Below, piece after piece: positions 23,799 to 33,007 of a stretch of DNA of 64,000 nt. Position numbers and translations under genes: made by a program. The stretch comes from Cohnella sp. AR92 (lineage in GTDB: Bacteria > Bacillota > Bacilli > Paenibacillales > Paenibacillaceae), in contig NZ_RZJR01000017.1 of the NCBI RefSeq assembly GCF_003990975.1, forward strand, positions 52,940 through 116,939, written 5' to 3'. Position 1 is the first letter of the stretch. The number at the start of each line of letters is the position of its first letter. A model generated the notes under the pieces. The model was not told the origin of the DNA, made no database searches, and saw nothing but the letters and a program-made list of their open reading frames with translations.

Positions 23799-24314
23799 AT
23801 GGGAAGCTGTGCGGATGTTCTGATCGTTATCGATTTACAAAATGGCGTATGCCACAACAACGAGCACTTGTTCGAATTAGAAAAACTGCTTACTCGAGTA
23901 AATGAAAGAATCTCGTTGTATAGGAAGTCGCATAAACCGATTGTATTCGTTCAGCATTGCGATGAGGACTTAGTGCCCGGAGAGGAAGCATGGGCTATTC
24001 ATGCGAAACTGGACGTTCAAAAACAAGATTTATTGGTCAATAAAGTACATGCAAATTCCTTCTACAGAACCAACTTAAAAGAAATATTAGATCAAATGAA
24101 TATACGGAGTATCGAATTCTGCGGTGCCCAAACGGAATACTGCATGGATGCTACTATTAAATTCGCGCATGGGTTGGGTTACCAAAACCATATGGTAAGA
24201 AACGCAACCTCAACCTTAAATAACTCCATTATGTCTGCAGAAGAAACGATTGAATTTTATGAGAAGATGTGGAGCCATCGATATTTAGAGTTCATAAATG
24301 AACGCATATCCTAA
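23799..24314 (+). CDS. Isochorismatase-family cysteine hydrolase, AT-rich
   Basis: 171 aa. The catalytic triad of the family is visible: Asp12 in VIDLQNGV, Lys in VNKVHANSFY near 82, and Cys in FCGAQTEYCMDAT near 108-114. Members hydrolyse amides or vinyl ethers (nicotinamidase, isochorismatase); the substrate here is unknown. The gene is markedly AT-rich with A/T-ending codons, unlike the GC-rich genes on both sides, which suggests recent acquisition. It is preceded by AT-rich DNA and GAGGTGGAGAG before ATG 23799, and has no operon partner. Confidence 0.85.
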   Translation: MGSCADVLIVIDLQNGVCHNNEHLFELEKLLTRVNERISLYRKSHKPIVFVQHCDEDLVPGEEAWAIHAKLDVQKQDLLVNKVHANSFYRTNLKEILDQMNIRSIEFCGAQTEYCMDATIKFAHGLGYQNHMVRNATSTLNNSIMSAEETIEFYEKMWSHRYLEFINERIS

Positions 24315-24346
24315 TCCCTATTCGACCGGAGAAGGTATCATAGCCT

Positions 24347-25276
24347 TTATTTATAGAATAAGCCAAGCTGGACAAGCTGGGTGAGCGGTATAAAACGAGT
24401 ACCGTTCATGTCCAGAGCGGCGTCGATTCGGCCGCCGGACCACTGGAGGTAACCGACCACGGGAAGGGCATAAAGCATCTTGTCGCCGAAAGGCTCGGAA
24501 ACATAGCGAAGCTGTTGCTTCGAGGCTAGGCGGTCGGAGAAGGCCGACTCGTCGGAAGCGTCGAAGGGCTGTTCTTTGAGCAGCCAGGGCAGCCGCTCGT
24601 AAGGATCGAAAGCCGCGTTCAATATGATTCGCTTCGCGTCTCCGCTAGCTTGATTATTAGAGGTGCGGGATAAGCTTCTCATAGCGGAAGAATCCTGCTC
24701 CAGCAAGCTCCATGCGGTTTGGTCAAGCGGCAGGAGTTCTCCGCTCTTGGCGTCGAGCCAATACGTCATCTTGTCGATGGTTACTTCCCACACGGCGGCG
24801 AACGGATGGGCGTAATGTTTGACGGTACGATAAGACGAATCCGTCATCGAGCCGATCAGCCCGTTGTCGAGCAGCGAACGCTTGAGGGTCGCTTCGTCGA
24901 ACAGAGGCTGGCTGCCTAGCCCGTATTCGCCGAGCTGATACGTTTGTTTGTCTCCGGCATAAGCGACGAGGTAGCCGATCGGCTGCTTCTTGGAGTCGTG
25001 CAACGTAATCAGCCAGCCGTGCGTGCCGGGTCCAAGCGCTTGGATCTGCAGCTTCGCGTTCTTCCAGCCTTGGAAAGCCTCTTGTTCCGATAGGGCTTTC
25101 ACCCAGCTCTTCGCTTGCTTCATCAGAGCCTCATGCGCAGCCGCGGAGGCAGGAGGAGCGGCCGACTGCCCGGCCGATCGAGTCGAAGCCTGCGCAAGAC
25201 TCGGACCCGCCAGCACGACAGCGAACAGAATAAGAAGAAAAGCCGCCGCAAACGGTTTTTTGTTCAAGGGATGCAT
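24347..25276 (-). CDS. Exported protein of unknown function
   Basis: 309 aa. An N-terminal signal peptide (KKPFAAAFLLILFAVVLAGPSLAQA) with an Ala-x-Ala type cleavage site, then a mostly hydrophilic domain. Two segments resemble PepSY-like units (GWLITLHDSKKQPIGYLVAYAG near 90 and AAVWEVTIDKMTYWLDAKSGELLPL near 165), which is only an impression. GGAGGTGATC gives ATG 25276 a strong start. It is downstream of yqhG on the same strand but 139 bp away. No specific function can be given. Confidence 0.6.
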   Translation of the reverse strand: MHPLNKKPFAAAFLLILFAVVLAGPSLAQASTRSAGQSAAPPASAAAHEALMKQAKSWVKALSEQEAFQGWKNAKLQIQALGPGTHGWLITLHDSKKQPIGYLVAYAGDKQTYQLGEYGLGSQPLFDEATLKRSLLDNGLIGSMTDSSYRTVKHYAHPFAAVWEVTIDKMTYWLDAKSGELLPLDQTAWSLLEQDSSAMRSLSRTSNNQASGDAKRIILNAAFDPYERLPWLLKEQPFDASDESAFSDRLASKQQLRYVSEPFGDKMLYALPVVGYLQWSGGRIDAALDMNGTRFIPLTQLVQLGLFYK

Positions 25277-25415
25277 GATCGATCACCTCCATCGGCAGTT
25301 CGTTCTTGCGCGTTGCTCTGCCGATCTCTGCATTATAATGGACAGGCCTTGCCGAATCTGTTAGAACCTGTCGGGATCCGGCTAGGGTCAAGGAACTATT
25401 TTTATGAACCTTCCT

Positions 25416-26342
25416 TTATTCAATGCCCGGCAAGTGGAAAATCCCGCAGTTGATCACCGATAGAGTGACGCGAGGACGATACTGCCAATCGATCTCATGG
25501 GCGCGCTGCTCGTAGCGAGCGGTGATCGCTTCCCTCTGTTCATTCGTCGCGGACCGTTCGATCATCGGCTTGTAGTATTGATCGACTCGCTCCAGCTCGT
25601 CCAGCCTGCGTTCCTCGGCTTCCTCCGCCCAGCGGAAGTCGCTCTGCTTGATCTTCCGTTCCAGCGCGCTCTCCAATTGGCTCATCGCCTTGCGAAGGGA
25701 CAGTCCGTTGCGAAGCAGATGAACGTTGGAAGGAAGGCGCGGTGTCAGGCGCGTCTCCCGAAGCCGGGCGAGGAACCGTTCCTCGATGACGCCGGTCGCC
25801 AGAGAGATGCCGACGCCATAGAGCTCTTCCCGCTTCATGTCGCACTCGTAGCCGACCTTGAAGTTCGCTCCCAGCCAAGCGGTATAAGGCTGAGAGCTTA
25901 ACGGATTGCCGGGGCCTCGCGTCGGCTCGGCGAACAAGGTAACGCAGCGTCCCGCTTGCTTGATCGAGTCGAATAGCTGCGCCAGCCGCCTCGATCCGAA
26001 GTAGACGTCGTCCTGAATGACCCGAACCCCATTATGCTGCAGCGGCGCGGCTTGCGGGCCTGGAACCGCCGGATTCGGTTGGAACAAATCCGCGTGGGTC
26101 GAAGCCGCTCCCGCGGAAGGCTCCTCCTCCCCAGGAGCGTGGAAGTTCCAGCGGTAGGTCATCGTCTCCGGCTCCGAGCCGGTGCGATCGACGAAGCTCC
26201 AATAATAAGGCCTTCCCGTCAAGGCGCGATCGGCTTCCGGCGACAGCTTCACGGTGACATGATTCGGGCTTTTCTCGATGATGTGACACTGCGTCGCCTG
26301 AAGGTAGGAGAGGGCGAACTTCTGCGCTTGTTTGGCGTTCAT
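25416..26342 (-). CDS. yqhG: YqhG family protein
   Basis: 308 aa, cytoplasmic. It begins MNAKQAQKFALSYLQATQ and contains YYWSFVDRTG, YFGSRRLAQLFDSIKQ and ANFKVGYECDMKREELYGVGISLATG, as in the Bacillales YqhG family; the C-terminal third is a charged helical segment (QLESALERKIKQ, DELERVDQYYKPMIE). Its start overlaps the yqhH stop by four bases (ATGA), the same order as in Bacillus subtilis. The conserved coupling to a SNF2-type helicase suggests a shared, still undefined, nucleic-acid-related job. Confidence 0.85.
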   Translation of the reverse strand: MNAKQAQKFALSYLQATQCHIIEKSPNHVTVKLSPEADRALTGRPYYWSFVDRTGSEPETMTYRWNFHAPGEEEPSAGAASTHADLFQPNPAVPGPQAAPLQHNGVRVIQDDVYFGSRRLAQLFDSIKQAGRCVTLFAEPTRGPGNPLSSQPYTAWLGANFKVGYECDMKREELYGVGISLATGVIEERFLARLRETRLTPRLPSNVHLLRNGLSLRKAMSQLESALERKIKQSDFRWAEEAEERRLDELERVDQYYKPMIERSATNEQREAITARYEQRAHEIDWQYRPRVTLSVINCGIFHLPGIE

Positions 26343-28150
26343 GGCTTACGCTCCCTTTGAAGCTGATTCTTCGCGTCGAGGAGAGAATCCCCGAGCCCGT
26401 CGATTTTCTCGCGAAGGTCCGCGGAGCTGCTGGACTCCAGCACCATTCTCGCCAGTTTGCGTTCCAGCGTCTCCTCCTTCTCCATCCGTTCCACGATCTC
26501 GTCCAAGTCCCCGATTACCATCTCAAACATATTGATTTTCTCATGGAGCAGATGTACGATATGTTCTTCGATGGTCCCGTACGTGCACAGATTAAAGATT
26601 CTAACGTCCTCGGTCTGGCCGAGCCGATGGACTCTTCCGATCCGCTGCTCGACGCGCATCGGGTTCCATGGCAGGTCGAAGTTGATGATATGGTGGCAGA
26701 ATTGAAGGTTGATTCCTTCGCCTCCGGCTTCGGTGGCGACCATCACCTGGGCGCGGCGCCGGAACAGGTCCATCATCCAATCCTTCTTGCCCCGGTTCAT
26801 GCCGCCCCGATAAGGGACGGCCGCCATGTCGTGCTCCTTGAGGTAGCGGATCAGGTAGTCCTGAGTGGCCCGATACTCCGTAAATACGATTACCTTATCG
26901 TCGAGACTCCGAATCAGCTCCATCGTTTTCTCGGCCTTGGTATTGGCTCGAATATTGCGGATCAGCTCCACCAGCTCCCAGATACGGGAATGAAGCGGGG
27001 AGCCTTCGGGGACTTTCTTGGACAGATTGATCAACGTTAGAAAAACAGCGTCGCGGCTCGAGCAAACCTCGCGTTGGAGGGTGACGAGAGAGAGCATGCT
27101 GGCCATGTCGCCGGACTCCGTGCGGGAATGCTGCCGGACGTATTGGGTGACCCCGTCGTACAGCGCCATTTCCTCGGGAGAGAGATGGAGCGGGACGTTC
27201 GTGACGGAGCGCTTCGTGAACTCCAGCTGGCCGTCGCTTCGGCGGTTGCGGATCATGACCTGGCCGAGCGCGGCTTGAAGCCGGTCCTCGTTCTTGGCGG
27301 TGCGCCGCCCCTCGACGAAGTTGCTGGCGAAGTCGCCTTCGCCGCCAAGCTGGCCGGGCTTGAGCAGCGTGATCAGGTTATAGAGCTCGTTCAGATCGTT
27401 CTGCACGGGAGTAGCGGTCAGGAGCAGGCAATACTTCTTGCGCAGATCGCCGGCGAATTGATAGTTGCCGGTCCGCTTGTTCTTGAGCTTATGAGCCTCG
27501 TCGATAATGAGCATGTCGTACTCGCCCTCGAGCAGGAACGTCCGGTGGGGCTCTCGCTTCGCCGTGTCCATGGAGGCGACGACGATGTCGTTCGTCCAGT
27601 GGTATTCCTTCTTCTGGGCGATCGCCGGGATGCCGAACTTGGCGTTCAGCTCGCGAACCCACTGCAGAACGAGGGAGGCGGGCACGAGAATCAGGGCACG
27701 CTTGACGAGTCCCCGAACGAGGTATTCTTTAAGGATCAGTCCGGCTTCGATGGTCTTGCCGAGACCGACTTCGTCTGCTAGAATGGCGCGTCCCCGCATC
27801 TCGTGAAGCACGCGGCGGGCCGTATCGAGCTGATGGGGAAGCGGCGTCAGCTGGGGAAGCGCGCGCAGCGACTGAAGCTCGTGGAAGTCGTCGATGCGGC
27901 AGGCTTCTTCGGCCTCCCAAGCCATCTGGTACAGGCCCCAATCGTCCCAGGGACCGTTGCGTTCGATCCGTCTCTCGAGCTCTTCGAACGAGCTTCGGTC
28001 CACATAGAGATCGACGAGCGAATTGAGCTTGCGGGCAGGCTGCGCCGGCCGGGAAGGGGGAGCGATCTCGGCCGGAGCGCCGCCCGGGGCTTCGGGGGCC
28101 ATCCCGCCGGGCGAGAGATCGGTTGGGTTCTGAAGAGGATCGTTGATCAA
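26339..28150 (-). CDS. yqhH: SNF2-family DEAD/DEAH helicase (YqhH)
   Basis: 603 aa from TTG 28150, nine bases after AGGAGG; an upstream in-frame start would extend into the nrdJ promoter region. Motifs: LADEVGLGKTIEAGLIL near residue 113 (I), LILVPASLVLQW (Ia), IIDEAHKLKN near 215 (II, DEAH), LLLTATPVQND near 245 (III), VIFTEYRATQDYLIRYL (IV), AGGEGINLQFCHHIINFDLPWNP near 475 (V) and RIGRVHRLGQ near 503 (VI). It is a RapA/HepA-like ATP-driven translocase on duplex nucleic acid, without an obvious extra domain. The genes divide around the nrdJ regulatory region. Confidence 0.92.
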   Translation of the reverse strand: MINDPLQNPTDLSPGGMAPEAPGGAPAEIAPPSRPAQPARKLNSLVDLYVDRSSFEELERRIERNGPWDDWGLYQMAWEAEEACRIDDFHELQSLRALPQLTPLPHQLDTARRVLHEMRGRAILADEVGLGKTIEAGLILKEYLVRGLVKRALILVPASLVLQWVRELNAKFGIPAIAQKKEYHWTNDIVVASMDTAKREPHRTFLLEGEYDMLIIDEAHKLKNKRTGNYQFAGDLRKKYCLLLTATPVQNDLNELYNLITLLKPGQLGGEGDFASNFVEGRRTAKNEDRLQAALGQVMIRNRRSDGQLEFTKRSVTNVPLHLSPEEMALYDGVTQYVRQHSRTESGDMASMLSLVTLQREVCSSRDAVFLTLINLSKKVPEGSPLHSRIWELVELIRNIRANTKAEKTMELIRSLDDKVIVFTEYRATQDYLIRYLKEHDMAAVPYRGGMNRGKKDWMMDLFRRRAQVMVATEAGGEGINLQFCHHIINFDLPWNPMRVEQRIGRVHRLGQTEDVRIFNLCTYGTIEEHIVHLLHEKINMFEMVIGDLDEIVERMEKEETLERKLARMVLESSSSADLREKIDGLGDSLLDAKNQLQRERKP

Positions 28151-28341
28151 CTTGGTTAGCCTCCTAGCTCTGACTTGGAGCGAGCGCCGTGACGCCTGCG
28201 GCGGAATAACCATTAGTATGAACCAAGGACCGCCATTCAAAACAAATCAAGCGACGAAAAAGAGAGATTGCGCGAGGAAGAACGAGCGCGTTCGACCTCG
28301 TCCGGCATCTTTCGAGCGAGTAGGACTATTGTTCGGTGGCT

Positions 28342-28390
28342 TCGCCATATGTGGTGTAGTATAATGGTTATCGCACACAATATATTGAGT
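28342..28390 (+). promoter_or_regulatory. nrdJ promoter with two NrdR-box-like sites
   Basis: The sequence ACACAATATATTGAGT (28375-28390) matches the NrdR box ACACWATATWTTGTGT at 15 of 16 positions. A weaker copy (11 of 16) lies at 28342-28357, 33 bp upstream and so on the same face of the helix. A TATAAT -10 (28360-28365) lies between them. NrdR represses ribonucleotide reductase genes when dATP is high, so this accounts for control of nrdJ. Confidence 0.8.
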
Positions 28391-28466
28391 ATTTTACATA
28401 CATTATCTTTGTTGCTGCGAGACTGGGGAACGTTGCAGGAAAGCCAATAAGAGAGGGTGTACCGGA

Positions 28467-31115
28467 TTGAAGACGACGGTGGAGACGAAGCGGTTGGAAG
28501 GGTTAAGCGAGAAAATATTCCTGGACCGGTATGCTTGGAAGAACGCGGAATCCGCTCAAGCGAAGGTAGGGGATGTCGTTCTTGTCCTGACGAAGGACGA
28601 CCCGAAATTCCCGGCGAAGGAAGTCGGCGAAGTAATCGCCCGCGACGGGCGCATCGCGACGGTTCGCACGAGAAGCGGGGAAGTCGTGCAGTCCGATGTG
28701 GAGAAGCTGACGCTGACGATCGAGAAGACTCCGGAAGAGATGTGGGATCGCCTGGCCGGAGCGATGGCATCGGTCGAAGCGCCGGAGAAGCAGAACGAGT
28801 GGAGAGAGAAGTTCCGCTGGGTACTTGACGATTGGAAGCTCGTTCCCGGCGGACGCATCGCGGCCGGCGCGGGCGCCAGCGACGAGCTGACGCTGTTCAA
28901 CTGCTACGTTATTCCATCTCCACGCGACAGCCGCGGCGGCATCATGGAGACGCTCACCGAGATGACGGAGATCATGGCCCGCGGCGGCGGCGTCGGCATC
29001 AATCTGTCCTCGCTGCGTCCTCGTCGCGCGGTCGTCAAGGGAGTGAACGGTTCCTCCAGCGGCGCGGTCTCCTGGGGCGGCCTGTTCAGCTATACGACCG
29101 GATTGATCGAGCAAGGCGGAAGCCGTCGCGGCGCGCTGATGCTGATGATGAACGATTGGCATCCGGACGTCGTCGACTTCATCACCGTCAAGCAGACGAT
29201 GGGCCAAGTGACGAACGCGAACCTGTCCGTCTGCGTGAGCAACGGCTTCATGAAGGCGGTCAAGGAAGACCTCGACTGGGAATTGGTATTCCCGGACACG
29301 AAGGATCCCGAGTACGACGAGCTGTGGGACGGAGACCTGGACAAGTGGAAGAAGGCCGGCAAGGCCGTTATCCCTTATCGCACGGTACGGGCTCGCGAAG
29401 TATGGAACACGATCATCGAATCGGCTTGGAAGTCGGCCGAGCCGGGCGTCGTCTTCATGGAATACTACAACCAGATGTCCAACAGCTGGTACTTCAACCC
29501 GATCATCTGCACGAATCCTTGCGGCGAGCAAGGCCTGCCGGGCTGGGGCGTCTGCAACCTGTCGGCGATCAACCTGTCCAAGTTCTACGACGCCGAGAAG
29601 CACGACGTCGCTTGGGAAGAGCTGGCGAAGGTCGTTCGTTACTCGACGCGTTTCCTCGATAACGTCATCGACAAGACGCCTTATCACTTCCCGGAGAACG
29701 AAGCGAACCAGAAGAAGGAGCGCCGCGTCGGTCTCGGCACGATGGGGCTCGCCGAGTTGATGATTCGCCTGGAGGTTCGTTACGGCAGCCCGGAAAGCCT
29801 CGAGTTCCTAGACAAGCTGTATGGGTTCATGGCTCGCGAAGCGTACCTCGCTTCGACCGAGATCGCGGCAGAGAAGGGCTCGTTCGAAGCATTCGATGCG
29901 GAACCGTTCCTGCAAAGCGGCTTCATGAAGAACATGCACGAGGTTTATCCGGAAGTAACGGAATCGGTTCGCAAGAACGGCATGCGGAACGTGACGGTCA
30001 TTACCCAGGCTCCTACGGGATCGACGGGTACGATGGTAGGCACGTCCACGGGCATCGAGCCGTACTTCGCGTTCGAATACTTCCGCCAGAGCCGCCTCGG
30101 CTTCGACAAGCAGCTCGTGCCGATCGCCCAAGAATGGAAGGACGCCCATCCGGGCGAAGAGCTTCCGGAATGGTTCGTCACCGCGATGGACCTGTCCGCG
30201 AAGGATCATATCCGCGCGCAAGCGGCGATCCAGCGCTGGGTCGACAGCTCGATCTCCAAGACGGCGAACTGCCCGGCCGACTTCACGGTCGAAGAGACGG
30301 CCGAGCTCTATGAGCTCGCGTTCGAGCTCGGCTGCAAGGGCGTCACGATCTACCGCGACGGCAGCCGCGACGTTCAGGTTCTGAGCACGGCTAAGGACGA
30401 GAAGAAGGAAGAAGCTGCTGCGGTTACCGCCTCGGCTTCGGCTACCAAGGAGTCGGCTCCGGCTGCGGAATCGGCACCGGAAACTGCCACGATCGGCTCG
30501 CTTGCGGAATCTCTTCCGGTTACGGCTACCCCGAAGCAGATCGGCGAGTTCGACAAGCAGTACAAGAAGCGTCCGAAGGTGCTGCGCGGCGCAACTTACA
30601 AGTTCAACACGCCGTTCGGCATGGCTTATATCACCGTGAACGACATCGACGGCACGCCGGGAGAGATCTTCCTCAACGTCGGCAAGGCCGGCTCCGACGT
30701 GTTCGCGATGGCGGAAGCGCTCGGCCGCGTCTGCTCGCTGTTCCTCCGGTACGGCGACCACGGCAACAAGGTGCAGCTGCTCGTGAAGCATCTTAAGGGC
30801 ATCGGCGGCTCCGGCGCCGTCGGCTTCGGTCCGAACCGCGTCGAGTCGATCGCGGATGCCGTCGCCAAGGCTCTCGAGCTGCACGCCGATATGCTCGCCG
30901 AAGAAGAGCAATCGGCCGCCAGCGAAGCGCCGATCGCCGCAGCCTCGACGGCGTTCAACGTGCTGAACGATCACGATCATGGCTCTCATGGCGGATCCGG
31001 TTCCATGCAGCCGTATACGTCCAAGGACTTCTGCCCTTCCTGCGGCTCGGCATCCCTGCTGAACGTGGAAGGCTGCAAGACCTGCGCGAACTGCGGATAT
31101 AGCAAGTGCTCGTAA
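28467..31115 (+). CDS. nrdJ: Vitamin B12-dependent ribonucleoside-diphosphate reductase (class II)
   Basis: 882 aa from TTG 28467 after GAGAGGG. It reduces ribonucleotides to deoxyribonucleotides with adenosylcobalamin, with or without O2. Seen: an N-terminal ~85-residue accessory region; FNCYVIPSP with the first redox Cys near 146; ARGGGVGINLSSLRP near 173; NPCGEQGLPGWGVCNLSAINLS near 352 (radical Cys and partner residues); TQAPTGSTGTMVGTSTGIEP near 515 (phosphate site). A ~70-residue Ala/Glu/Ser linker (640-710) joins a TSCPD-type domain, and the end carries a CxxC-CxxC zinc-ribbon-like knuckle (CPSCGSASLL, CKTCANCGYSKC). Length and layout are normal for the family. NrdR boxes lie upstream; no B12 riboswitch was found. 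Confidence 0.96.
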   Translation: MKTTVETKRLEGLSEKIFLDRYAWKNAESAQAKVGDVVLVLTKDDPKFPAKEVGEVIARDGRIATVRTRSGEVVQSDVEKLTLTIEKTPEEMWDRLAGAMASVEAPEKQNEWREKFRWVLDDWKLVPGGRIAAGAGASDELTLFNCYVIPSPRDSRGGIMETLTEMTEIMARGGGVGINLSSLRPRRAVVKGVNGSSSGAVSWGGLFSYTTGLIEQGGSRRGALMLMMNDWHPDVVDFITVKQTMGQVTNANLSVCVSNGFMKAVKEDLDWELVFPDTKDPEYDELWDGDLDKWKKAGKAVIPYRTVRAREVWNTIIESAWKSAEPGVVFMEYYNQMSNSWYFNPIICTNPCGEQGLPGWGVCNLSAINLSKFYDAEKHDVAWEELAKVVRYSTRFLDNVIDKTPYHFPENEANQKKERRVGLGTMGLAELMIRLEVRYGSPESLEFLDKLYGFMAREAYLASTEIAAEKGSFEAFDAEPFLQSGFMKNMHEVYPEVTESVRKNGMRNVTVITQAPTGSTGTMVGTSTGIEPYFAFEYFRQSRLGFDKQLVPIAQEWKDAHPGEELPEWFVTAMDLSAKDHIRAQAAIQRWVDSSISKTANCPADFTVEETAELYELAFELGCKGVTIYRDGSRDVQVLSTAKDEKKEEAAAVTASASATKESAPAAESAPETATIGSLAESLPVTATPKQIGEFDKQYKKRPKVLRGATYKFNTPFGMAYITVNDIDGTPGEIFLNVGKAGSDVFAMAEALGRVCSLFLRYGDHGNKVQLLVKHLKGIGGSGAVGFGPNRVESIADAVAKALELHADMLAEEEQSAASEAPIAAASTAFNVLNDHDHGSHGGSGSMQPYTSKDFCPSCGSASLLNVEGCKTCANCGYSKCS

Positions 31116-31130
31116 GATAAGCTTAAGACA

Positions 31131-31173
31131 GGAAGCCCCCCGAACGTATTCGTTCGGGGGCTTCCTGTTTTTG
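31131..31173 (+). terminator. Intrinsic terminator of nrdJ
   Basis: GGAAGCCCCCCGAACG (31131-31146) pairs with CGTTCGGGGGCTTCC (31151-31165), loop TATT, followed by TGTTTTTG. A very strong hairpin. Confidence 0.92.
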
Positions 31174-31259
31174 TTAGAATGCTTCGAAGCAAATAACATT
31201 TCGAATGAGTTTCCGCAATCAACGCCTTGTTATTTAGCTCGCCTATTGTTCACGATTAC

Positions 31260-32546
31260 TTAACGAATATCATCCTCAGTTATCGTAAGCAATAATTGCT
31301 TTGTTAAATTGGGATGATTGTTTAATCGAAGTGATTGCTGACGTAGCGAGTCTTCATACAAATTTCTTACAGCTCTACCGTTTCCGAAGTCAGGTTGCAT
31401 TTTAGTTTGATTTAATCGTCTTTGTATTAAAATCTTAGCCTTTTCTGTAACAATGTATTGATTTTCCTTGTAGTATCCTAATGCAATTTCTAGTAGTTCT
31501 TCAGATGTGTAATCAGTAAAATGTATTTGTAGCTGATCTGGGAAACGAGAGCTCAGACCTGGATTTAGTTTGAGAAGGTTAGACATTTCTTTTTCATATC
31601 CCGCAATTATAACGACTATTTGTTCTCTGTAATCTTCCATTAATTTAACGAGAGTATCTATTGCTTCTTTACCGTACGGATCGTTGTTTCCTTGGTATAG
31701 TGCATAAGCTTCGTCGATAAAAAGCACTCCATCTAACGCACTCATAAAAACTTCTTTTGTTTTTATAGCAGTTTGACCAAGATATTCTGCTACTAGATTT
31801 GCACGATCAGCTTCAACTAATTTGTTTGCTTTTAATGCCTCCAGATGGTAGAGCATTTTACTTACAACTCTTGCAATTGTGGTTTTACCCGTTCCTGGAT
31901 TTCCTGTGAAGACCATGTGTAACGTTTGGTTAGAAACGGGTAACCCAAATTTAACTCTTTCCTTGGATACACGAATGTGCGCTTGCAATGTACGTAGGAA
32001 TTCTTTTATCTTCTTAAGGCCAATTATGTCTTTCAGTTCTTCCTCAAGATCAAAGGTAAAGGAAGACAGGGAGGCATTGTATTTTGAAATTTCACTCTTA
32101 TTATTTTGTAATGTAATGTTCACTTCCTTAGGAGGCGCTGGATTTATTTTCAAACGTTTTTCCACATCGAGTAAAGATGCCAATTCTTTTCTCAGGTGTG
32201 TATTAAGATGTCTATAATCTTCATGATTAATGAACACAGAAATGGGTATAATATGTGTCTTTTTTTCTCTCCCGTAACTGAATCCACCACCAGGCACGTA
32301 CAAAGCTTTTTTCATTTTAATTTTTTTACCAAAGGGCAGTATGATTTCCTTCTTTTCATCCTTCAGTGATACAATCCAATTCCCATTATGATCAATCTTT
32401 CTATTAAAAGTAGCGGCAACCCATTTGTCATCGATTAATACATCAATATCAATTTGAAAGAATGTGAAGTAATGTTTAGCTTCATCTATTCTAAGAAAAA
32501 ACATATTTCTCCGGACTTTGGCTTCAAAATATTCTTCATCAATCAT
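31260..32546 (-). CDS. CbxX/CfxQ (SpoVK-like) AAA+ ATPase with a novel N-terminal domain, AT-rich
   Basis: 428 aa. The C-terminal half is a CbxX-type AAA+ module: Walker A GNPGTGKT at 215-222, Walker B GVLFIDEAY at 273-281, sensor-type VVIIAGYEKEM near 314 and the arginine-finger stretch GLSSRFPDQ near 333. Residues 1-130 (FEAKVRRNMFFLRIDEAKHY, WVAATFNRKIDHNGNWIVS, ALYVPGGGFSYGREKKTHIIP) are beta-rich and unlike any domain I recognise. The gene is AT-rich in a GC-rich genome, stands alone on its strand and is followed by degraded AT-rich DNA, so it was probably acquired. Related ATPases remodel Rubisco, work with type VII secretion (EccA) or sporulation (SpoVK); none of those partners is nearby. 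Confidence 0.82.
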   Translation of the reverse strand: MIDEEYFEAKVRRNMFFLRIDEAKHYFTFFQIDIDVLIDDKWVAATFNRKIDHNGNWIVSLKDEKKEIILPFGKKIKMKKALYVPGGGFSYGREKKTHIIPISVFINHEDYRHLNTHLRKELASLLDVEKRLKINPAPPKEVNITLQNNKSEISKYNASLSSFTFDLEEELKDIIGLKKIKEFLRTLQAHIRVSKERVKFGLPVSNQTLHMVFTGNPGTGKTTIARVVSKMLYHLEALKANKLVEADRANLVAEYLGQTAIKTKEVFMSALDGVLFIDEAYALYQGNNDPYGKEAIDTLVKLMEDYREQIVVIIAGYEKEMSNLLKLNPGLSSRFPDQLQIHFTDYTSEELLEIALGYYKENQYIVTEKAKILIQRRLNQTKMQPDFGNGRAVRNLYEDSLRQQSLRLNNHPNLTKQLLLTITEDDIR

Positions 32547-33007
32547 TAAGATCCCCCAGCGACAACATATGGTATACAGCCGTATTCTTAGGGTTAAGTT
32601 TAGAAAAAATTAGTATATAGGTCAATGTTCTTTCTGAGTTGAACCGAGGTTCTTGGTCGAGAGGTGTTTACTTTTTAGAAAATTGCCTGGCTTAGTTTCG
32701 ATGCCGGTATTTATTTTGCAATCAATCTGATCGATCATTTCAGGTTTGGTAGTAAGACAATACCATTGAGAACTATATGAAAACAAAGAAAGTAATTCAA
32801 TCCATAAGGAAGATATCAAGCCTTTGCAAACTTTAGCGAAAATTCTTCAACATATTTCAATCAATCCGAAAGTATCGGTGCAACCTTTGTGCCCCCTTTG
32901 GTATGTCCGGGTTTTTCAAACGATTTTTTCAAACCCTCTGGAAGTTAACACGCAAAATGGCGGCTCTGGTGCAGAATCAATTGCCTTACGAATGTAAACA
33001 TGAAGTG
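32547..33007. other. AT-rich intergenic remnant
   Basis: About 460 bp of AT-rich DNA without a convincing gene. On the minus strand 32622-32819 is open for 65 codons (LTTKPEMIDQIDCKI, KPGNFLKSKHLSTKN) but has no good ribosome-binding site. On the plus strand a frame without a start codon reads KEDIKPLQTLAKILQHISI near 32800-32860 and could be a fragment of a lost gene. Composition returns to the genomic norm near 32.95 kb. I read this as decayed acquired DNA that arrived with the AAA+ ATPase gene. Confidence 0.4.

Noticed and set aside
28391..28466. A cobalamin riboswitch before nrdJ
   Set aside because: The leader is under 100 nt and lacks the B12-box sequence; the NrdR boxes explain regulation.
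28503..29687. Long open frame on the strand opposite nrdJ (394 codons), and similar long antisense frames at 36001-37710 and 39534-41021
   Set aside because: They mirror well-identified genes codon by codon, lack ribosome-binding sites and have no recognisable domain; GC-rich third positions create such shadows.
32622..32819. A 65-codon minus-strand gene in the AT-rich island
   Set aside because: No good start signal and no family resemblance; kept only as part of the remnant region.
31260..33007. Prophage or integrative element
   Set aside because: No integrase, phage structural gene, transfer gene or clear attachment repeats; only one gene plus decayed DNA.
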